A stretch of 33,049 nucleotides of DNA. Source: CAYNXB01 sp964401045 (GTDB taxonomy: Bacteria; Pseudomonadota; Alphaproteobacteria; Sphingomonadales; Sphingomonadaceae). The position numbers and the translations under genes were made by a program. The stretch covers positions 1 through 33,049 of the forward strand of contig CAYNXB010000027.1 of assembly GCA_964401045.1 (NCBI GenBank), in the 5' to 3' direction. This document shows, piece after piece, positions 1-8,066 of the stretch; the first letter of the stretch is position 1, and each line of letters starts with the position of its first letter. The notes under the pieces are model-generated. The model had not been told where the DNA came from, made no database searches, and was given only the letters and a program-made list of their open reading frames with translations.

Positions 1-1379
1 TGCGCCACCCAGCCGCGCGCCCCATACATCTCGCGCGCCGTGACGGCGCCGGTCACCGCCAGGTCCCGCACCATCGTGATGAGCGGCTCGGTGCATTCCG
101 CAAGCCCCGTCGGTTCGGCGGGCCAGTAGTTCATCTCGGTGTTGATATTGATCGTGAACTTAGATCCCCAGGGGGGCTCACCGCTGTCATTCCACAAGCC
201 TTGCAGGTTCGCCGGCTGGCTGCCCGGACGCGACGAGGCGATCAGCAGATAGCGGCCGTAGTGGAAGTAGAGGGCGGCGAGGGCGGGATCGTTGCCGGAG
301 GTCGCCGCGACGATCCGCTCGTCCGTCGGCAGCGATGCTTTGGCGCTCGCGCCGAGGTCGAGTGTGGCCGCGCGGTAGAGCCGCCGGTGTTCTTGCGCGG
401 CGTCTTCGGCAATGCGCGCAAAGCCCGCGTCAGCCGCAGCGTCGAGCCGCGCCTGGCTGGTCGCTTCCGGATCGCCCGTCACGTCGTCGAAGCGCCGGTA
501 GCTGGTCGCCATTGCCACGAGGATCGTCAGCGCGTCGGCCCCGCGCACGCCGATGCCGCCCGCGCGCGGCTCGATGACGCCGCCTTCGGGAAGTAGGCGC
601 AGGCAGGCAGCGAAGCCCAGGCCCGCGTCAACCCCGTGATCGGTACGATTATGTCCGTCCAACATAAGCGAACCGCCCGCGATGCCCAGTGTGGCACGCT
701 GCATCGACCGCAAGGTCACACCGCAGGTGATACGCCCCGGCTGGTCGGCAGTCAGTCGCACGGCGATCACCTGGTGCACCGGGCAGGCGAGCGCCTCGCG
801 GCGATAGGTTGCGCCGCCGACGGTGAATCTGGTCGTCGCCACCGCCGCATCGAGATCGAGCGCGCGTCTGTATCCGGTCGCCCACCAGTCGGGGATTTCG
901 GGCATGTCGATAATGAGGTCGGCGAGAGGCTGATAGGCCATCTGCACCAAAGGCTTGGCCATGAGCCTGGCGTTGGCGAGCGCCTCGGCATCGGCATAGC
1001 GGCCGGCGAAGATCAGCCTGCGCACTTCGGGCAGCGCGGCGCGTGCATCGGGATTGACCGGCGAGTAGGGTCCGCCGGTCCACAAGGTGTCCTCGTTGAG
1101 TTGCAGGCGTTCGCTCGAGATCCCGCCGAACACCATCGCGCCGATCCGTCCGTTGCCGATCGGCAGCGCCTCGACCCACTGATGCGCGGGTTTGCGGTAC
1201 CAGAGGCGGTGAGCGGCCTCCGCCTGCGCGAGGGTGATCTGCGGCCCGCTCGCTGTCGCTTGCGCGGTGGCAGGCGCGGTCAGCAGCGCTCCCAGGCCGG
1301 GCATGCCCGCCATCGCAGCCGCACCCGTTGAACCCGCTAGCAGCGTGCGGCGGGTGAACGCATTGTGTGGCCCAGTCAT
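1..1379 (-). CDS. GH95 family alpha-L-fucosidase/alpha-L-galactosidase, C-terminus beyond window
   Basis: Glycoside hydrolase that would release terminal L-fucose (or L-galactose) from polysaccharides outside the cytoplasm. Reading leftwards from ATG at 1379 gives 459 uninterrupted codons. The N-terminus has a Tat signal (Arg10-Arg11 in TRRTLLAGS, then an Ala-rich stretch to about residue 40). The motifs LPIGNGRIGAMVFGG and NEDTLWTGGPY are typical of the GH95 N-terminal beta domain. NLQGLWND, PPWGSKFTININ and MNYWPAEP are the hallmark of the (alpha/alpha)6 catalytic domain, and the NIN pair corresponds, as I recall it, to the catalytic asparagines of bifidobacterial AfcA. GH95 enzymes usually have about 750-800 residues, so roughly 40% including the general acid lies off the left edge. 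The start sits 4 bp after the stop of the fucP-like gene, suggesting one transcript. Fucose versus galactose specificity cannot be decided. Confidence 0.9.
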   Translation of the reverse strand, partial: MTGPHNAFTRRTLLAGSTGAAAMAGMPGLGALLTAPATAQATASGPQITLAQAEAAHRLWYRKPAHQWVEALPIGNGRIGAMVFGGISSERLQLNEDTLWTGGPYSPVNPDARAALPEVRRLIFAGRYADAEALANARLMAKPLVQMAYQPLADLIIDMPEIPDWWATGYRRALDLDAAVATTRFTVGGATYRREALACPVHQVIAVRLTADQPGRITCGVTLRSMQRATLGIAGGSLMLDGHNRTDHGVDAGLGFAACLRLLPEGGVIEPRAGGIGVRGADALTILVAMATSYRRFDDVTGDPEATSQARLDAAADAGFARIAEDAAQEHRRLYRAATLDLGASAKASLPTDERIVAATSGNDPALAALYFHYGRYLLIASSRPGSQPANLQGLWNDSGEPPWGSKFTININTEMNYWPAEPTGLAECTEPLITMVRDLAVTGAVTAREMYGARGWVA

Positions 1380-1383
1380 CGCT

Positions 1384-2724
1384 CTAGTGCGCCGCGCTCT
1401 CCTCGGCGGCAACGACGGGCTCGACCTGCTGCGGCGGCAGCGCGTGAGTCGGTTTGGCCCCCCACAGCGCGTAGAACAGCACGTAGAGTTCGCAGGTCGC
1501 CGTCAGGAGGAAGGAGAGCTGTAGCCCGTAAAGATCGGCCAGCCAGCCCTGCACCACGACCAGCGCCCCCCCGGCAATGGCCATGATCAGCAGCCCGGAC
1601 CCTTCCTCGGTCAGCGGGCCAAGCCCCTTGATCGCGAGGGTGAAGATCGTGGGGAACATGATCGAGTGGAAGAAGCCGACGAGGATAAGGGACCACATCG
1701 CCACAGGGCCCGATGTGACTACCGCAAGGATCATCACCACGAAGGCGCCGACCGCGAAAGTGGCGAGCACGGTCTCGGCCCGGACGCGCTGCATGATTGC
1801 CGAGCCGAGGAAACGGCCGACCATCATCCCGCCCCACAGCAAGGTCAGGTAATTCCCGGCCTGTTCGTGCGTCAGGTTGGCGATCTCCGGCTGGCTGACG
1901 AAGTTGACGAACAGGTTGGAGACGCCGATTTCCGCGATCAGGTAGATGAAAATCGCCGGCACGCCGAACACCAGGTTGCGGTGCTTCCACAGCGAATGCT
2001 TGTGGCGCTCTTCCTTCGTCACGCGCGAAGTCGACGAGCCCATCGCCGGAAGCGGGAACCGGGCGATGACTACTGCCAGCACCACCAGCACGATGGCGAC
2101 GAGGCCATAGGGCAGGATCACCGATTGCGCGTCCGCCAGTCGTTCGGCCTGGGTCAGCACCGCGCCAGCTTCGGCCGTGCCGCTTTTGGAACGGCCGAGG
2201 ATGAGATAGGCGCCGAACAGGGGGGCGAGCATGGTGCCGGCCGAATTCATCGCCTGCACGAGGTTAAGCCGCGAGGATGCGGTTTCCGGCTTGCCGACCA
2301 CGGCGACATAGGGATTGGCGGCGACCTGTAGTAGCGTGATTCCGCTTGCGATCACAAACAGCATCACCAACGTCACCCCGTAGGAAGGGATGCTCGCGGC
2401 AAGCATCATGCCGAGCGATCCCGCCGCCATGATCAGCAGCCCCGTCACCAGCGCCTTCTGATATCCGATCCGCTCGATCAGCCAGGCGGACGGGATTGAG
2501 GCCACGAAATAGGCGATGAACCAGACGCTCTCGATAAGCGTGGTCTGGAGATAATTGAGGTCGAACACGCTTCGCAGGTGCGGCAGCAGCGTGTTGTTGA
2601 TGACGGTAATGAAGCCCCACATGAAGAACAGGCTGGCCAGCAGCGTAAGCGCCGGAGCGTAGCGGATTGCACTCGATTCACTGCCAGCGCCACCCGTCGC
2701 TGCGGTGCCAATCGGACCGGCCAT
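1384..2724 (-). CDS. fucP: FucP-like FHS-family MFS sugar permease
   Basis: Inner-membrane MFS permease of the FHS (fucose/glucose-galactose) family, 446 residues, 12 predicted membrane segments, starting with LTLLASLFFMWGF. The signature GITLLQVAANPYVAVVG (about 128-144) and RLNLVQAMNSAGTMLAPLFGAYL are typical of FucP/GluP proteins. A good ribosome site (GGAAGGA) lies 7 bp before ATG 2724. It is the first gene of a leftward pair with the GH95 enzyme and is divergent from the mutarotase gene, which supports a role in importing the released sugar. The two carboxylates that couple proton transport in E. coli FucP (Asp46, Glu135) align here with Asn44 and Gln133, so the coupling may differ. The symbol reflects family and context; the real substrate could be fucose, galactose, glucose or arabinose. 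Confidence 0.85.
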   Translation of the reverse strand: MAGPIGTAATGGAGSESSAIRYAPALTLLASLFFMWGFITVINNTLLPHLRSVFDLNYLQTTLIESVWFIAYFVASIPSAWLIERIGYQKALVTGLLIMAAGSLGMMLAASIPSYGVTLVMLFVIASGITLLQVAANPYVAVVGKPETASSRLNLVQAMNSAGTMLAPLFGAYLILGRSKSGTAEAGAVLTQAERLADAQSVILPYGLVAIVLVVLAVVIARFPLPAMGSSTSRVTKEERHKHSLWKHRNLVFGVPAIFIYLIAEIGVSNLFVNFVSQPEIANLTHEQAGNYLTLLWGGMMVGRFLGSAIMQRVRAETVLATFAVGAFVVMILAVVTSGPVAMWSLILVGFFHSIMFPTIFTLAIKGLGPLTEEGSGLLIMAIAGGALVVVQGWLADLYGLQLSFLLTATCELYVLFYALWGAKPTHALPPQQVEPVVAAEESAAH

Positions 2725-2784
2725 GCGATCGTCCTTCCCTCTCGAATCCGCACCGCGTTTGCCCGCGGGCTTGCTTTGCTATCT

Positions 2785-2794
2785 TGTCGGAGTA
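2785..2794 (+). promoter_or_regulatory. candidate shared motif TGTCRGAGTA, copy 1
   Basis: TGTCGGAGTA lies in the 140-bp divergent spacer between the permease gene and the mutarotase gene. Nine of its ten bases recur at 5915-5924 before the aldehyde dehydrogenase. It is followed by TTTGACTTGC and, 12 bp further, GTCAA, giving a weak TTGAC/GTCAA inverted repeat. This may be half of an operator for a local sugar regulator, but no regulator gene is visible here and the motif is short. Confidence 0.25.
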
Positions 2795-2864
2795 TTTGAC
2801 TTGCAGGAAAGCGTCAACCATGGGCTGGCCGTAACGATCCGGCGAGGCAGATTGGGAGTAGGAA

Positions 2865-4001
2865 ATGAAGTGTATCGCTGGCGTTGCCGTGGCTTGCGCT
2901 TTGCTCATTCCAGTCTCGGCGCAGGCAGCCGAAGCGAATCGTGCGGAATTCGGGAAGTTGCCGGACGGCCGTTCGGTCGAGGCAATCACCCTGTCCAATG
3001 CCAGGGGTATGTCCGTCCGGGTGATCTCCTATGGCGCGATCCTGCAGTCAGTCTCCGTGCCGGACAGGGCGGGCCATTCGGCCGAAGTCGCGCTCGGCTA
3101 TGACAGCATGGAAGGCTATCTCGTCGCCCCGAACTATTTCGGCGCCACGGTCGGCCGTTACGCCAATCGCATTCGGGCCGGTAAATTCACGATCGACGGC
3201 AAATCTTACCAGCTCGCGAAGAACAACAACGGCAATGCGCTTCACGGTGGGCCTGCGGGGTTCGACAAACGCCTGTGGACCGTGGGGCCGGTCAGCAGCG
3301 GACCCACCGCCAGCGTGCAGCTGCGTTACGTGAGCGCGGACGGCGAAGAGGGCTACCCAGGCCAGCTCACCGTGACTGCGACCTATTCGCTTGACGAAAA
3401 TAGCGTACTCACCGTCGCCTATGTGGCTGAAACGACGAAGCCCACGATCGTCAACATCACCAATCACAGCTTCTTCAACCTGTCGGGAGAAGCATCACAG
3501 AAATCGATCTACGATCATTTCCTGACGATCCCGGCCGACGCCACCACGCCGGTCGACAAGGGCCTGATCCCGACCGGCGAACTGCGCCCCGTGGCGGGCA
3601 CGCCGTTCGATTTCCGCAAGCCCACGCGGATCGGCGCGCGCATCCGTGACGCGAGCGACCAGCAGATCGTCTTCGGCCAGGGTTACGACGAGAATTTCGT
3701 CATCGCTCGCGACGTTTCCGACAAGCCGCGCTTCCAGGCGCGGATCGAGGCGCCGGACACGGGCCGTTTGCTCGACATATATTCGAACCAGCCCGGCATT
3801 CAGTTCTACACCGGCAACTTCCTCGACGGCACCGCCATCGGCCGTTCCGGCCATGCCTACCGTCAGGGCGATGGCCTGGCGCTCGAGCCGCAACTATTTC
3901 CGGATACCCCCAACCAGCCGGCCTTCGGTTCGGCCCGGCTCGATCCCGGCAAGACCTATCGCAACACCATCGCATACCACTTCAGCACCACCGCGCGCTG
4001 A
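2865..4001 (+). CDS. galM: periplasmic aldose 1-epimerase (mutarotase)
   Basis: Interconverts alpha and beta anomers of an aldose; 378 residues. The N-terminus is a Sec signal peptide (MKCIAGVAVACALLIPVSAQA, cut near residue 21), so it acts in the periplasm before uptake. Family marks are GATVGRYANRI and GNALHGGPAGFDKRLW in the N-terminal half, NITNHSFFNLSG with the catalytic His, and LALEPQLFPDTPNQP with the catalytic Glu near the C-terminus. The ribosome site GGGAG lies 6 bp before ATG 2865. It is divergent from the permease and lies 41 bp before the dehydratase, so it is probably first in a rightward sugar-oxidation operon. The symbol follows family membership; substrate could be fucose, galactose or arabinose. 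Confidence 0.92.
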   Translation: MKCIAGVAVACALLIPVSAQAAEANRAEFGKLPDGRSVEAITLSNARGMSVRVISYGAILQSVSVPDRAGHSAEVALGYDSMEGYLVAPNYFGATVGRYANRIRAGKFTIDGKSYQLAKNNNGNALHGGPAGFDKRLWTVGPVSSGPTASVQLRYVSADGEEGYPGQLTVTATYSLDENSVLTVAYVAETTKPTIVNITNHSFFNLSGEASQKSIYDHFLTIPADATTPVDKGLIPTGELRPVAGTPFDFRKPTRIGARIRDASDQQIVFGQGYDENFVIARDVSDKPRFQARIEAPDTGRLLDIYSNQPGIQFYTGNFLDGTAIGRSGHAYRQGDGLALEPQLFPDTPNQPAFGSARLDPGKTYRNTIAYHFSTTAR

Positions 4002-4042
4002 TGCGCGACACGGCAATCCCAAGGACGATTTAAAGCAAGCCA

Positions 4043-5845
4043 ATGGCCGATCACAGCGAAGCCTCCCCAAAGCTGCGCAGCAGGGCGTGGTTCGACAACC
4101 CCGCAAACACGGACATGACCGCGCTCTATCTCGAGCGCTATCTGAACTATGGGCTCAGCCTCGAGGAACTGCGATCGGGCCGGCCGATAATCGGCATCGC
4201 GCAGACCGGCAGCGACCTTTCACCCTGCAACCGCCATCACCTCGTGTTGGCCGAGCGTGTGCGTGATGGCATTCGCGATGCGGGCGGTGTCCCGATCGAA
4301 TTTCCCGTCCATCCCATCCAGGAGACGGGCAAGCGCCCCACCGCCGGGCTTGACCGAAACCTCTCCTATCTCGGGCTGGTGGAAGCGCTCTATGGCTATC
4401 CGCTCGATGGGGTCGTGCTGACCACCGGCTGCGACAAGACCACGCCCGCGTGCCTGATGGCGGCGGCGACGGTCAACATTCCGGCGATCGCGCTATCCGT
4501 TGGTCCGATGCTCAATGGCTGGCACAAGGGTGAACGGATCGGCTCGGGCACGATCGTGTGGAAGGCGCGCGAGATGTTGGCCCAGGGCGAGATCGACGAC
4601 GAGGGCTTCATCAAGCTGGTTGCTTCCTCCGCGCCGTCGACCGGCTATTGCAACACGATGGGCACGGCGACGACGATGAATTCGCTGGCCGAAGCGCTGG
4701 GAATGTCACTCCCCGGTTCGGCTGCGATCCCTGCGCCATATCGCGACCGCCAGGAATGCGCCTGGAGAACCGGAAAGCGCGTGGTCGAGATGGTGCATGA
4801 GGATCTGAAGCCCTCGGACATCATGACGCGCGAAAGCTTCCTCAACGCCATCGTCGTCAATTCGGCGATCGGCGGGTCGACCAATGCCCCGATCCACCTC
4901 GCCGCGATCGCGCGTCACATGGGCGTGGAGCTCGATATCCGCGATTGGCAGACCCATGGCCACGCCGTGCCGCTGCTGGTGAACCTGCAGCCGGCGGGCG
5001 AGTATCTGGGTGAGGATTTCTATCGGGCCGGCGGCGTGCCCGCGGTGGTCAATCAGCTGATGGGACAGGGGTTGATCCATGAAGGCGCGATGACCGTGAA
5101 TGGCCGCGCCATCGGCGAAAATTGCCGCGCCGCCACCATCGGGGACGAGCGCGTGATCAGGCCATTCGCAGAGCCGTTACAGAAGGACGCCGGGTTCGTG
5201 GTGCTGTCCGGCAACCTTTTCGATTCCGCGATCATGAAGACCAGCGTGATCGGCCCGGAGTTCCGCGCCCGATATCTTTCCAACCCGGACGATCCCGACG
5301 CCTTCGAAGGGCCGGTGGTCGTGTTCGACGGTCCCGAGGACTATCACCGCCGGATCGACGATCCCGCGACGGGCATCACCGTGCATACATTGCTCGTCAT
5401 GCGCGGAGCGGGGCCGATCGGGTATCCAGGCGCGGCCGAAGTGGTGAACATGCGCGCGCCTGCGCATCTGTTGCTCGAAGGCGTCCATTCGCTGCCGTGC
5501 CTGGGGGATGGCCGGCAATCGGGTACTTCGGGCAGTCCCTCGATCCTCAACGCCTCGCCGGAAGCGGCGGCGATGGGGGGGCTTGCCCTTCTCAAGAGCG
5601 GGGACCGGGTGCGGATCGATCTCGTCGCCGGGACTGCAAACGTGCTCATACCGGACGATGAACTCGCGGAACGCCGCGCTGCGCTGGAAGCAGCCGGCGG
5701 TTATGCCTTCCCGGCTTCGCAGACCCCATGGCAGGAGATTCAGCGCTCGCTGAGCGGGCAGCTCGCCACGGGCGCCATCCTCGAGGGTTCCGAACGCTTT
5801 CAGCGGATCGCCCAAAGCAAGGGACTGCCGCGGGACAATCATTGA
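4043..5845 (+). CDS. IlvD/Edd family sugar-acid dehydratase (L-fuconate/L-arabinonate/D-xylonate type)
   Basis: Removes water from an aldonic acid to give a 2-keto-3-deoxy acid in the cytoplasm. The 600-residue protein carries the three Cys expected to hold a [2Fe-2S] cluster: Cys62 in SPCNRH, Cys130 in TGCDKTTPAC and Cys203 in TGYCNTMGTATTMN. The spacing matches the characterised Rhizobium L-arabinonate dehydratase as I recall it (Cys59, 127, 200). GRQSGTSGSPS supplies the probable catalytic Ser493. The sequence resembles the pentonate/fuconate group more than IlvD or Edd. Because it lies beside a GH95 enzyme, a FucP-like permease and a semialdehyde dehydrogenase, L-fuconate or L-arabinonate is the likeliest substrate. 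AAGGA lies 17 bp before the ATG, rather far for a ribosome site. Confidence 0.9.
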   Translation: MADHSEASPKLRSRAWFDNPANTDMTALYLERYLNYGLSLEELRSGRPIIGIAQTGSDLSPCNRHHLVLAERVRDGIRDAGGVPIEFPVHPIQETGKRPTAGLDRNLSYLGLVEALYGYPLDGVVLTTGCDKTTPACLMAAATVNIPAIALSVGPMLNGWHKGERIGSGTIVWKAREMLAQGEIDDEGFIKLVASSAPSTGYCNTMGTATTMNSLAEALGMSLPGSAAIPAPYRDRQECAWRTGKRVVEMVHEDLKPSDIMTRESFLNAIVVNSAIGGSTNAPIHLAAIARHMGVELDIRDWQTHGHAVPLLVNLQPAGEYLGEDFYRAGGVPAVVNQLMGQGLIHEGAMTVNGRAIGENCRAATIGDERVIRPFAEPLQKDAGFVVLSGNLFDSAIMKTSVIGPEFRARYLSNPDDPDAFEGPVVVFDGPEDYHRRIDDPATGITVHTLLVMRGAGPIGYPGAAEVVNMRAPAHLLLEGVHSLPCLGDGRQSGTSGSPSILNASPEAAAMGGLALLKSGDRVRIDLVAGTANVLIPDDELAERRAALEAAGGYAFPASQTPWQEIQRSLSGQLATGAILEGSERFQRIAQSKGLPRDNH

Positions 5846-5914
5846 TCCTTCGTCGCTCGGGTGCCATCGGCGAATTCCCCCCAGACGTTGTAACGGCCGG
5901 ATTGGCCCTTATTA

Positions 5915-5924
5915 TGTCAGAGTA
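5915..5924 (+). promoter_or_regulatory. candidate shared motif TGTCRGAGTA, copy 2
   Basis: TGTCAGAGTA ends 16 bp before the TTG start of the aldehyde dehydrogenase, in the 95-bp spacer after the dehydratase. It matches 2785-2794 at nine of ten positions. If real, it suggests the dehydrogenase has its own regulated promoter. The evidence is only this similarity. Confidence 0.22.
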
Positions 5925-5940
5925 AATTCAGGAGAGTAGC

Positions 5941-7464
5941 TTGACCGACAACGCTAGCGCGGGTGCCGCGGCCATGGCGAAGGATTTTCGCTCGATCGAT
6001 GCGGCGACCGGCGAACCCGTGGGCGAGCCCTTCGTGACGCACGGCCCGGCCGATGTCGAGGCGGCGTGCATTTCTGCGGAAGCCGCTTTCGAGCCCTATC
6101 GCCAGGCAAGCCATGAGGACCGCGCGAAGTTTCTCGAAGCTATCGCCGAGGAGATTCTGGCCATCGGTGACGAGCTCATCGTTGTCGCCATGCGCGAGTC
6201 AGGGCTGCCCCGCGCCCGGCTGGAAGGAGAGCGCGGTCGGACCGTGGGTCAGCTCATGCTGTTCGCGCAGGTTGTGCGCGGGGGCGACTGGATGGGCGTG
6301 CGGATCGATCCGGCGCTGCCAGAACGCCAGCCACCCCGTCCGGATCTGCGGTTGCGCAAAATTCCGCTCGGCCCGGTAGCCGTCTTCGGCGCGTCGAACT
6401 TTCCGTTGGCGTTCTCGACCGCGGGCGGCGACACCGCCTCCGCGCTTGCTGCCGGCTGTCCCGTAGTGGTGAAGGGCCACCCGGCACATCCCGCCACCGG
6501 CGCGCTGGTGGCGGGCGCCATCGAACGGGCGGTTGCGAGCTGCGCGATGCCGCGCGGGACTTTCGCTCATCTGGTCGGGCCCGGAAATGAGCTCGGCACG
6601 GCGCTGGTGCAGGACCCGCGGATCACCGCGGTTGGCTTTACGGGCTCGCGCGCGGGCGGGCTGGCCCTGCTCAAGCTGGCGCAGAACCGCCCGGTGCCGA
6701 TCCCGGTCTATGCTGAAATGTCGAGCATCAATCCGGTGCTAATCTTGCCCGCGGCGCTCACCGCCCGCGGCGCTGCGCTGGGTAAGGAATTCGTCGGTTC
6801 GCTGACCATGGGCGCAGGCCAGTTCTGCACCAATCCCGGCCTCGTGCTGGTGATCGAGGGCGAGGGCCTGGACGACTTTATCGCGGCGGCGCGCTCTGCG
6901 GTCAGCGAGGCGGCAGCGGCGACCATGCTCACGGCCGGCATACATGCTGCGTATGGCAAAGGACTTGATGCGCTTTCGTCGAGCGCTGACGTAACCGAAC
7001 TCGCGCGGGGCAAGCCGGGCGAGGGGACATGCGGCCAGGCGGCGCTGTTCGAGACCACAGCCGAACGCTTCCTCGCAAATCGGGCGCTGGGCCACGAGGT
7101 GTTCGGCGCCTCGTCCCTCATCGTGCGCTGCCGCGACGAAGAAGAAATGAAGACAGTCCTTGCCGGGGCGGAAGGACAACTGACCGCCACCCTGCAAATG
7201 GAAGCGAGCGATACCGACATTGCCGCACGCCTTCTGCCGGTGCTCGAACGCAAGGTGGGCCGCATTCTCGTCAACGGCTGGCCGACCGGTGTGGAGGTCG
7301 CACCTGCGATGGTGCACGGCGGTCCTTATCCTGCGACATCGGACGGGCGCACGACCTCTGTCGGGACGATGGCTATTGACCGTTTCCTGCGGCCAGTCTC
7401 CTATCAGAACATGCCGCAGGCGCTGTTGCCGGACGAATTGCGCGACGGTGCGTCTGCCGGCTGA
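5941..7464 (+). CDS. aldehyde dehydrogenase, alpha-ketoglutarate semialdehyde dehydrogenase-like
   Basis: NAD(P)-dependent oxidation of a semialdehyde or aldehyde to the acid; 507 residues, cytoplasmic. The order of motifs fits the type III alpha-ketoglutarate semialdehyde dehydrogenase group: GPVAVFGASNFPLAFS, Lys178 in VVVKGHPAHP, VGFTGSRAGG, Glu259 in YAEMSSINPV and catalytic Cys296 in GAGQFCTNPG. The TTG start at 5941 is preferred because AGGAG (5930-5934) lies 6 bp upstream and the N-terminus then has normal length. In the L-arabinose route it would make 2-oxoglutarate; in the L-fucose route it could oxidise lactaldehyde. No keto-deoxy-acid dehydratase or aldolase is visible nearby, so the pathway stays open. 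Confidence 0.88.
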   Translation: MTDNASAGAAAMAKDFRSIDAATGEPVGEPFVTHGPADVEAACISAEAAFEPYRQASHEDRAKFLEAIAEEILAIGDELIVVAMRESGLPRARLEGERGRTVGQLMLFAQVVRGGDWMGVRIDPALPERQPPRPDLRLRKIPLGPVAVFGASNFPLAFSTAGGDTASALAAGCPVVVKGHPAHPATGALVAGAIERAVASCAMPRGTFAHLVGPGNELGTALVQDPRITAVGFTGSRAGGLALLKLAQNRPVPIPVYAEMSSINPVLILPAALTARGAALGKEFVGSLTMGAGQFCTNPGLVLVIEGEGLDDFIAAARSAVSEAAAATMLTAGIHAAYGKGLDALSSSADVTELARGKPGEGTCGQAALFETTAERFLANRALGHEVFGASSLIVRCRDEEEMKTVLAGAEGQLTATLQMEASDTDIAARLLPVLERKVGRILVNGWPTGVEVAPAMVHGGPYPATSDGRTTSVGTMAIDRFLRPVSYQNMPQALLPDELRDGASAG

Positions 7465-7529
7465 CCGGTTTCGCCGGAGCCGCGCACTCCTGAGATTACG
7501 ATGAGGCACATGGCCTGATCTGCGGGAAG

Positions 7530-7629
7530 NNNNNNNNNNNNNNNNNNNNNNNNNNNNNNNNNNNNNNNNNNNNNNNNNNNNNNNNNNNNNNNNNNNNNNN
7601 NNNNNNNNNNNNNNNNNNNNNNNNNNNNN
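7530..7629. other. assembly gap, 100 N
   Basis: Exactly 100 undetermined bases, the usual placeholder for a gap of unknown size. The 65 bp left of it after the dehydrogenase stop show no gene. Order and distance across the gap are not guaranteed, and a gene divergent to the TonB receptor could be hidden in it. Confidence 0.98.
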
Positions 7630-7670
7630 GGCGCGCGGCCGTTTGCGCGTCTCGCCCCCGCGCGACCCCC

Positions 7671-7730
7671 TTGCGTGCCGGAAAAACTTCCGGTAGCCAA
7701 TTTGGCGGAAAGAATTCCGGTATACCGGAA
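7671..7730 (+). promoter_or_regulatory. promoter and double IclR-type operator (site A) before the TonB receptor
   Basis: A TTGCGT -35 box (7671-7676), 17 bp, then TAGCCA (7694-7699) as -10. The 16-bp palindrome CCGGAAAAACTTCCGG (7678-7693) fills the spacer. A second copy, GCGGAAAGAATTCCGG (7705-7720), covers the expected start of transcription, 27 bp centre to centre. The second copy overlaps a perfect palindrome, TTCCGGTATACCGGAA (7715-7730). The same layout occurs at 14287-14333 (minus), 15297-15347 and 22654-22707. The GGAA/TTCC core fits an IclR-family operator, and operators over the spacer and start site suggest repression. The first downstream gene begins at 8067, so the leader would be about 360 bases unless another promoter exists. 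Confidence 0.6.
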
Positions 7731-7739
7731 GAGCGGGGA

Positions 7740-8066
7740 GTGGGGGGCGCTAATGCTCGTAGCGTGAGGGTGTTGAGCCGCCGGTTATGCGGAGGCCGAC
7801 GGCATTCCAATCGTGTTGGTCATGCAAATGATCGCGCCGAACTCTCGTCGAAAATCGCGGCATAAAAACGGCACGTTTGACGCTCTGCGGGAAGATTCTT
7901 CGTTTCTCGCAGTAGTGGACGCGTAACAAATTTTGTCGCTCACCAACTATTGTTGGTAATCAAAGATATATTAACGAAGAATGCGATTACATCAAATTTA
8001 TACGGCTCTTAAACATTTTACCGAGAGGCCGAATCAATTGAATGTATTAATAAATGGGAGGAATAC
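7740..8066 (+). promoter_or_regulatory. long leader before the TonB receptor, with palindrome ACCAACTATTGTTGGT
   Basis: About 330 bp with no convincing gene. Its second half (from about 7915) is far richer in A and T than the flanks. ACCAACTATTGTTGGT at 7942-7957 is a perfect 6-bp inverted repeat around TATT, and ACAAATTTTGT at 7926-7936 is a 5-bp one. Either could be an operator for a second regulator or an RNA hairpin. A standard -35/-10 pair could not be placed with confidence. GGGAGG lies about 6 bp before the receptor ATG. Confidence 0.4.
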
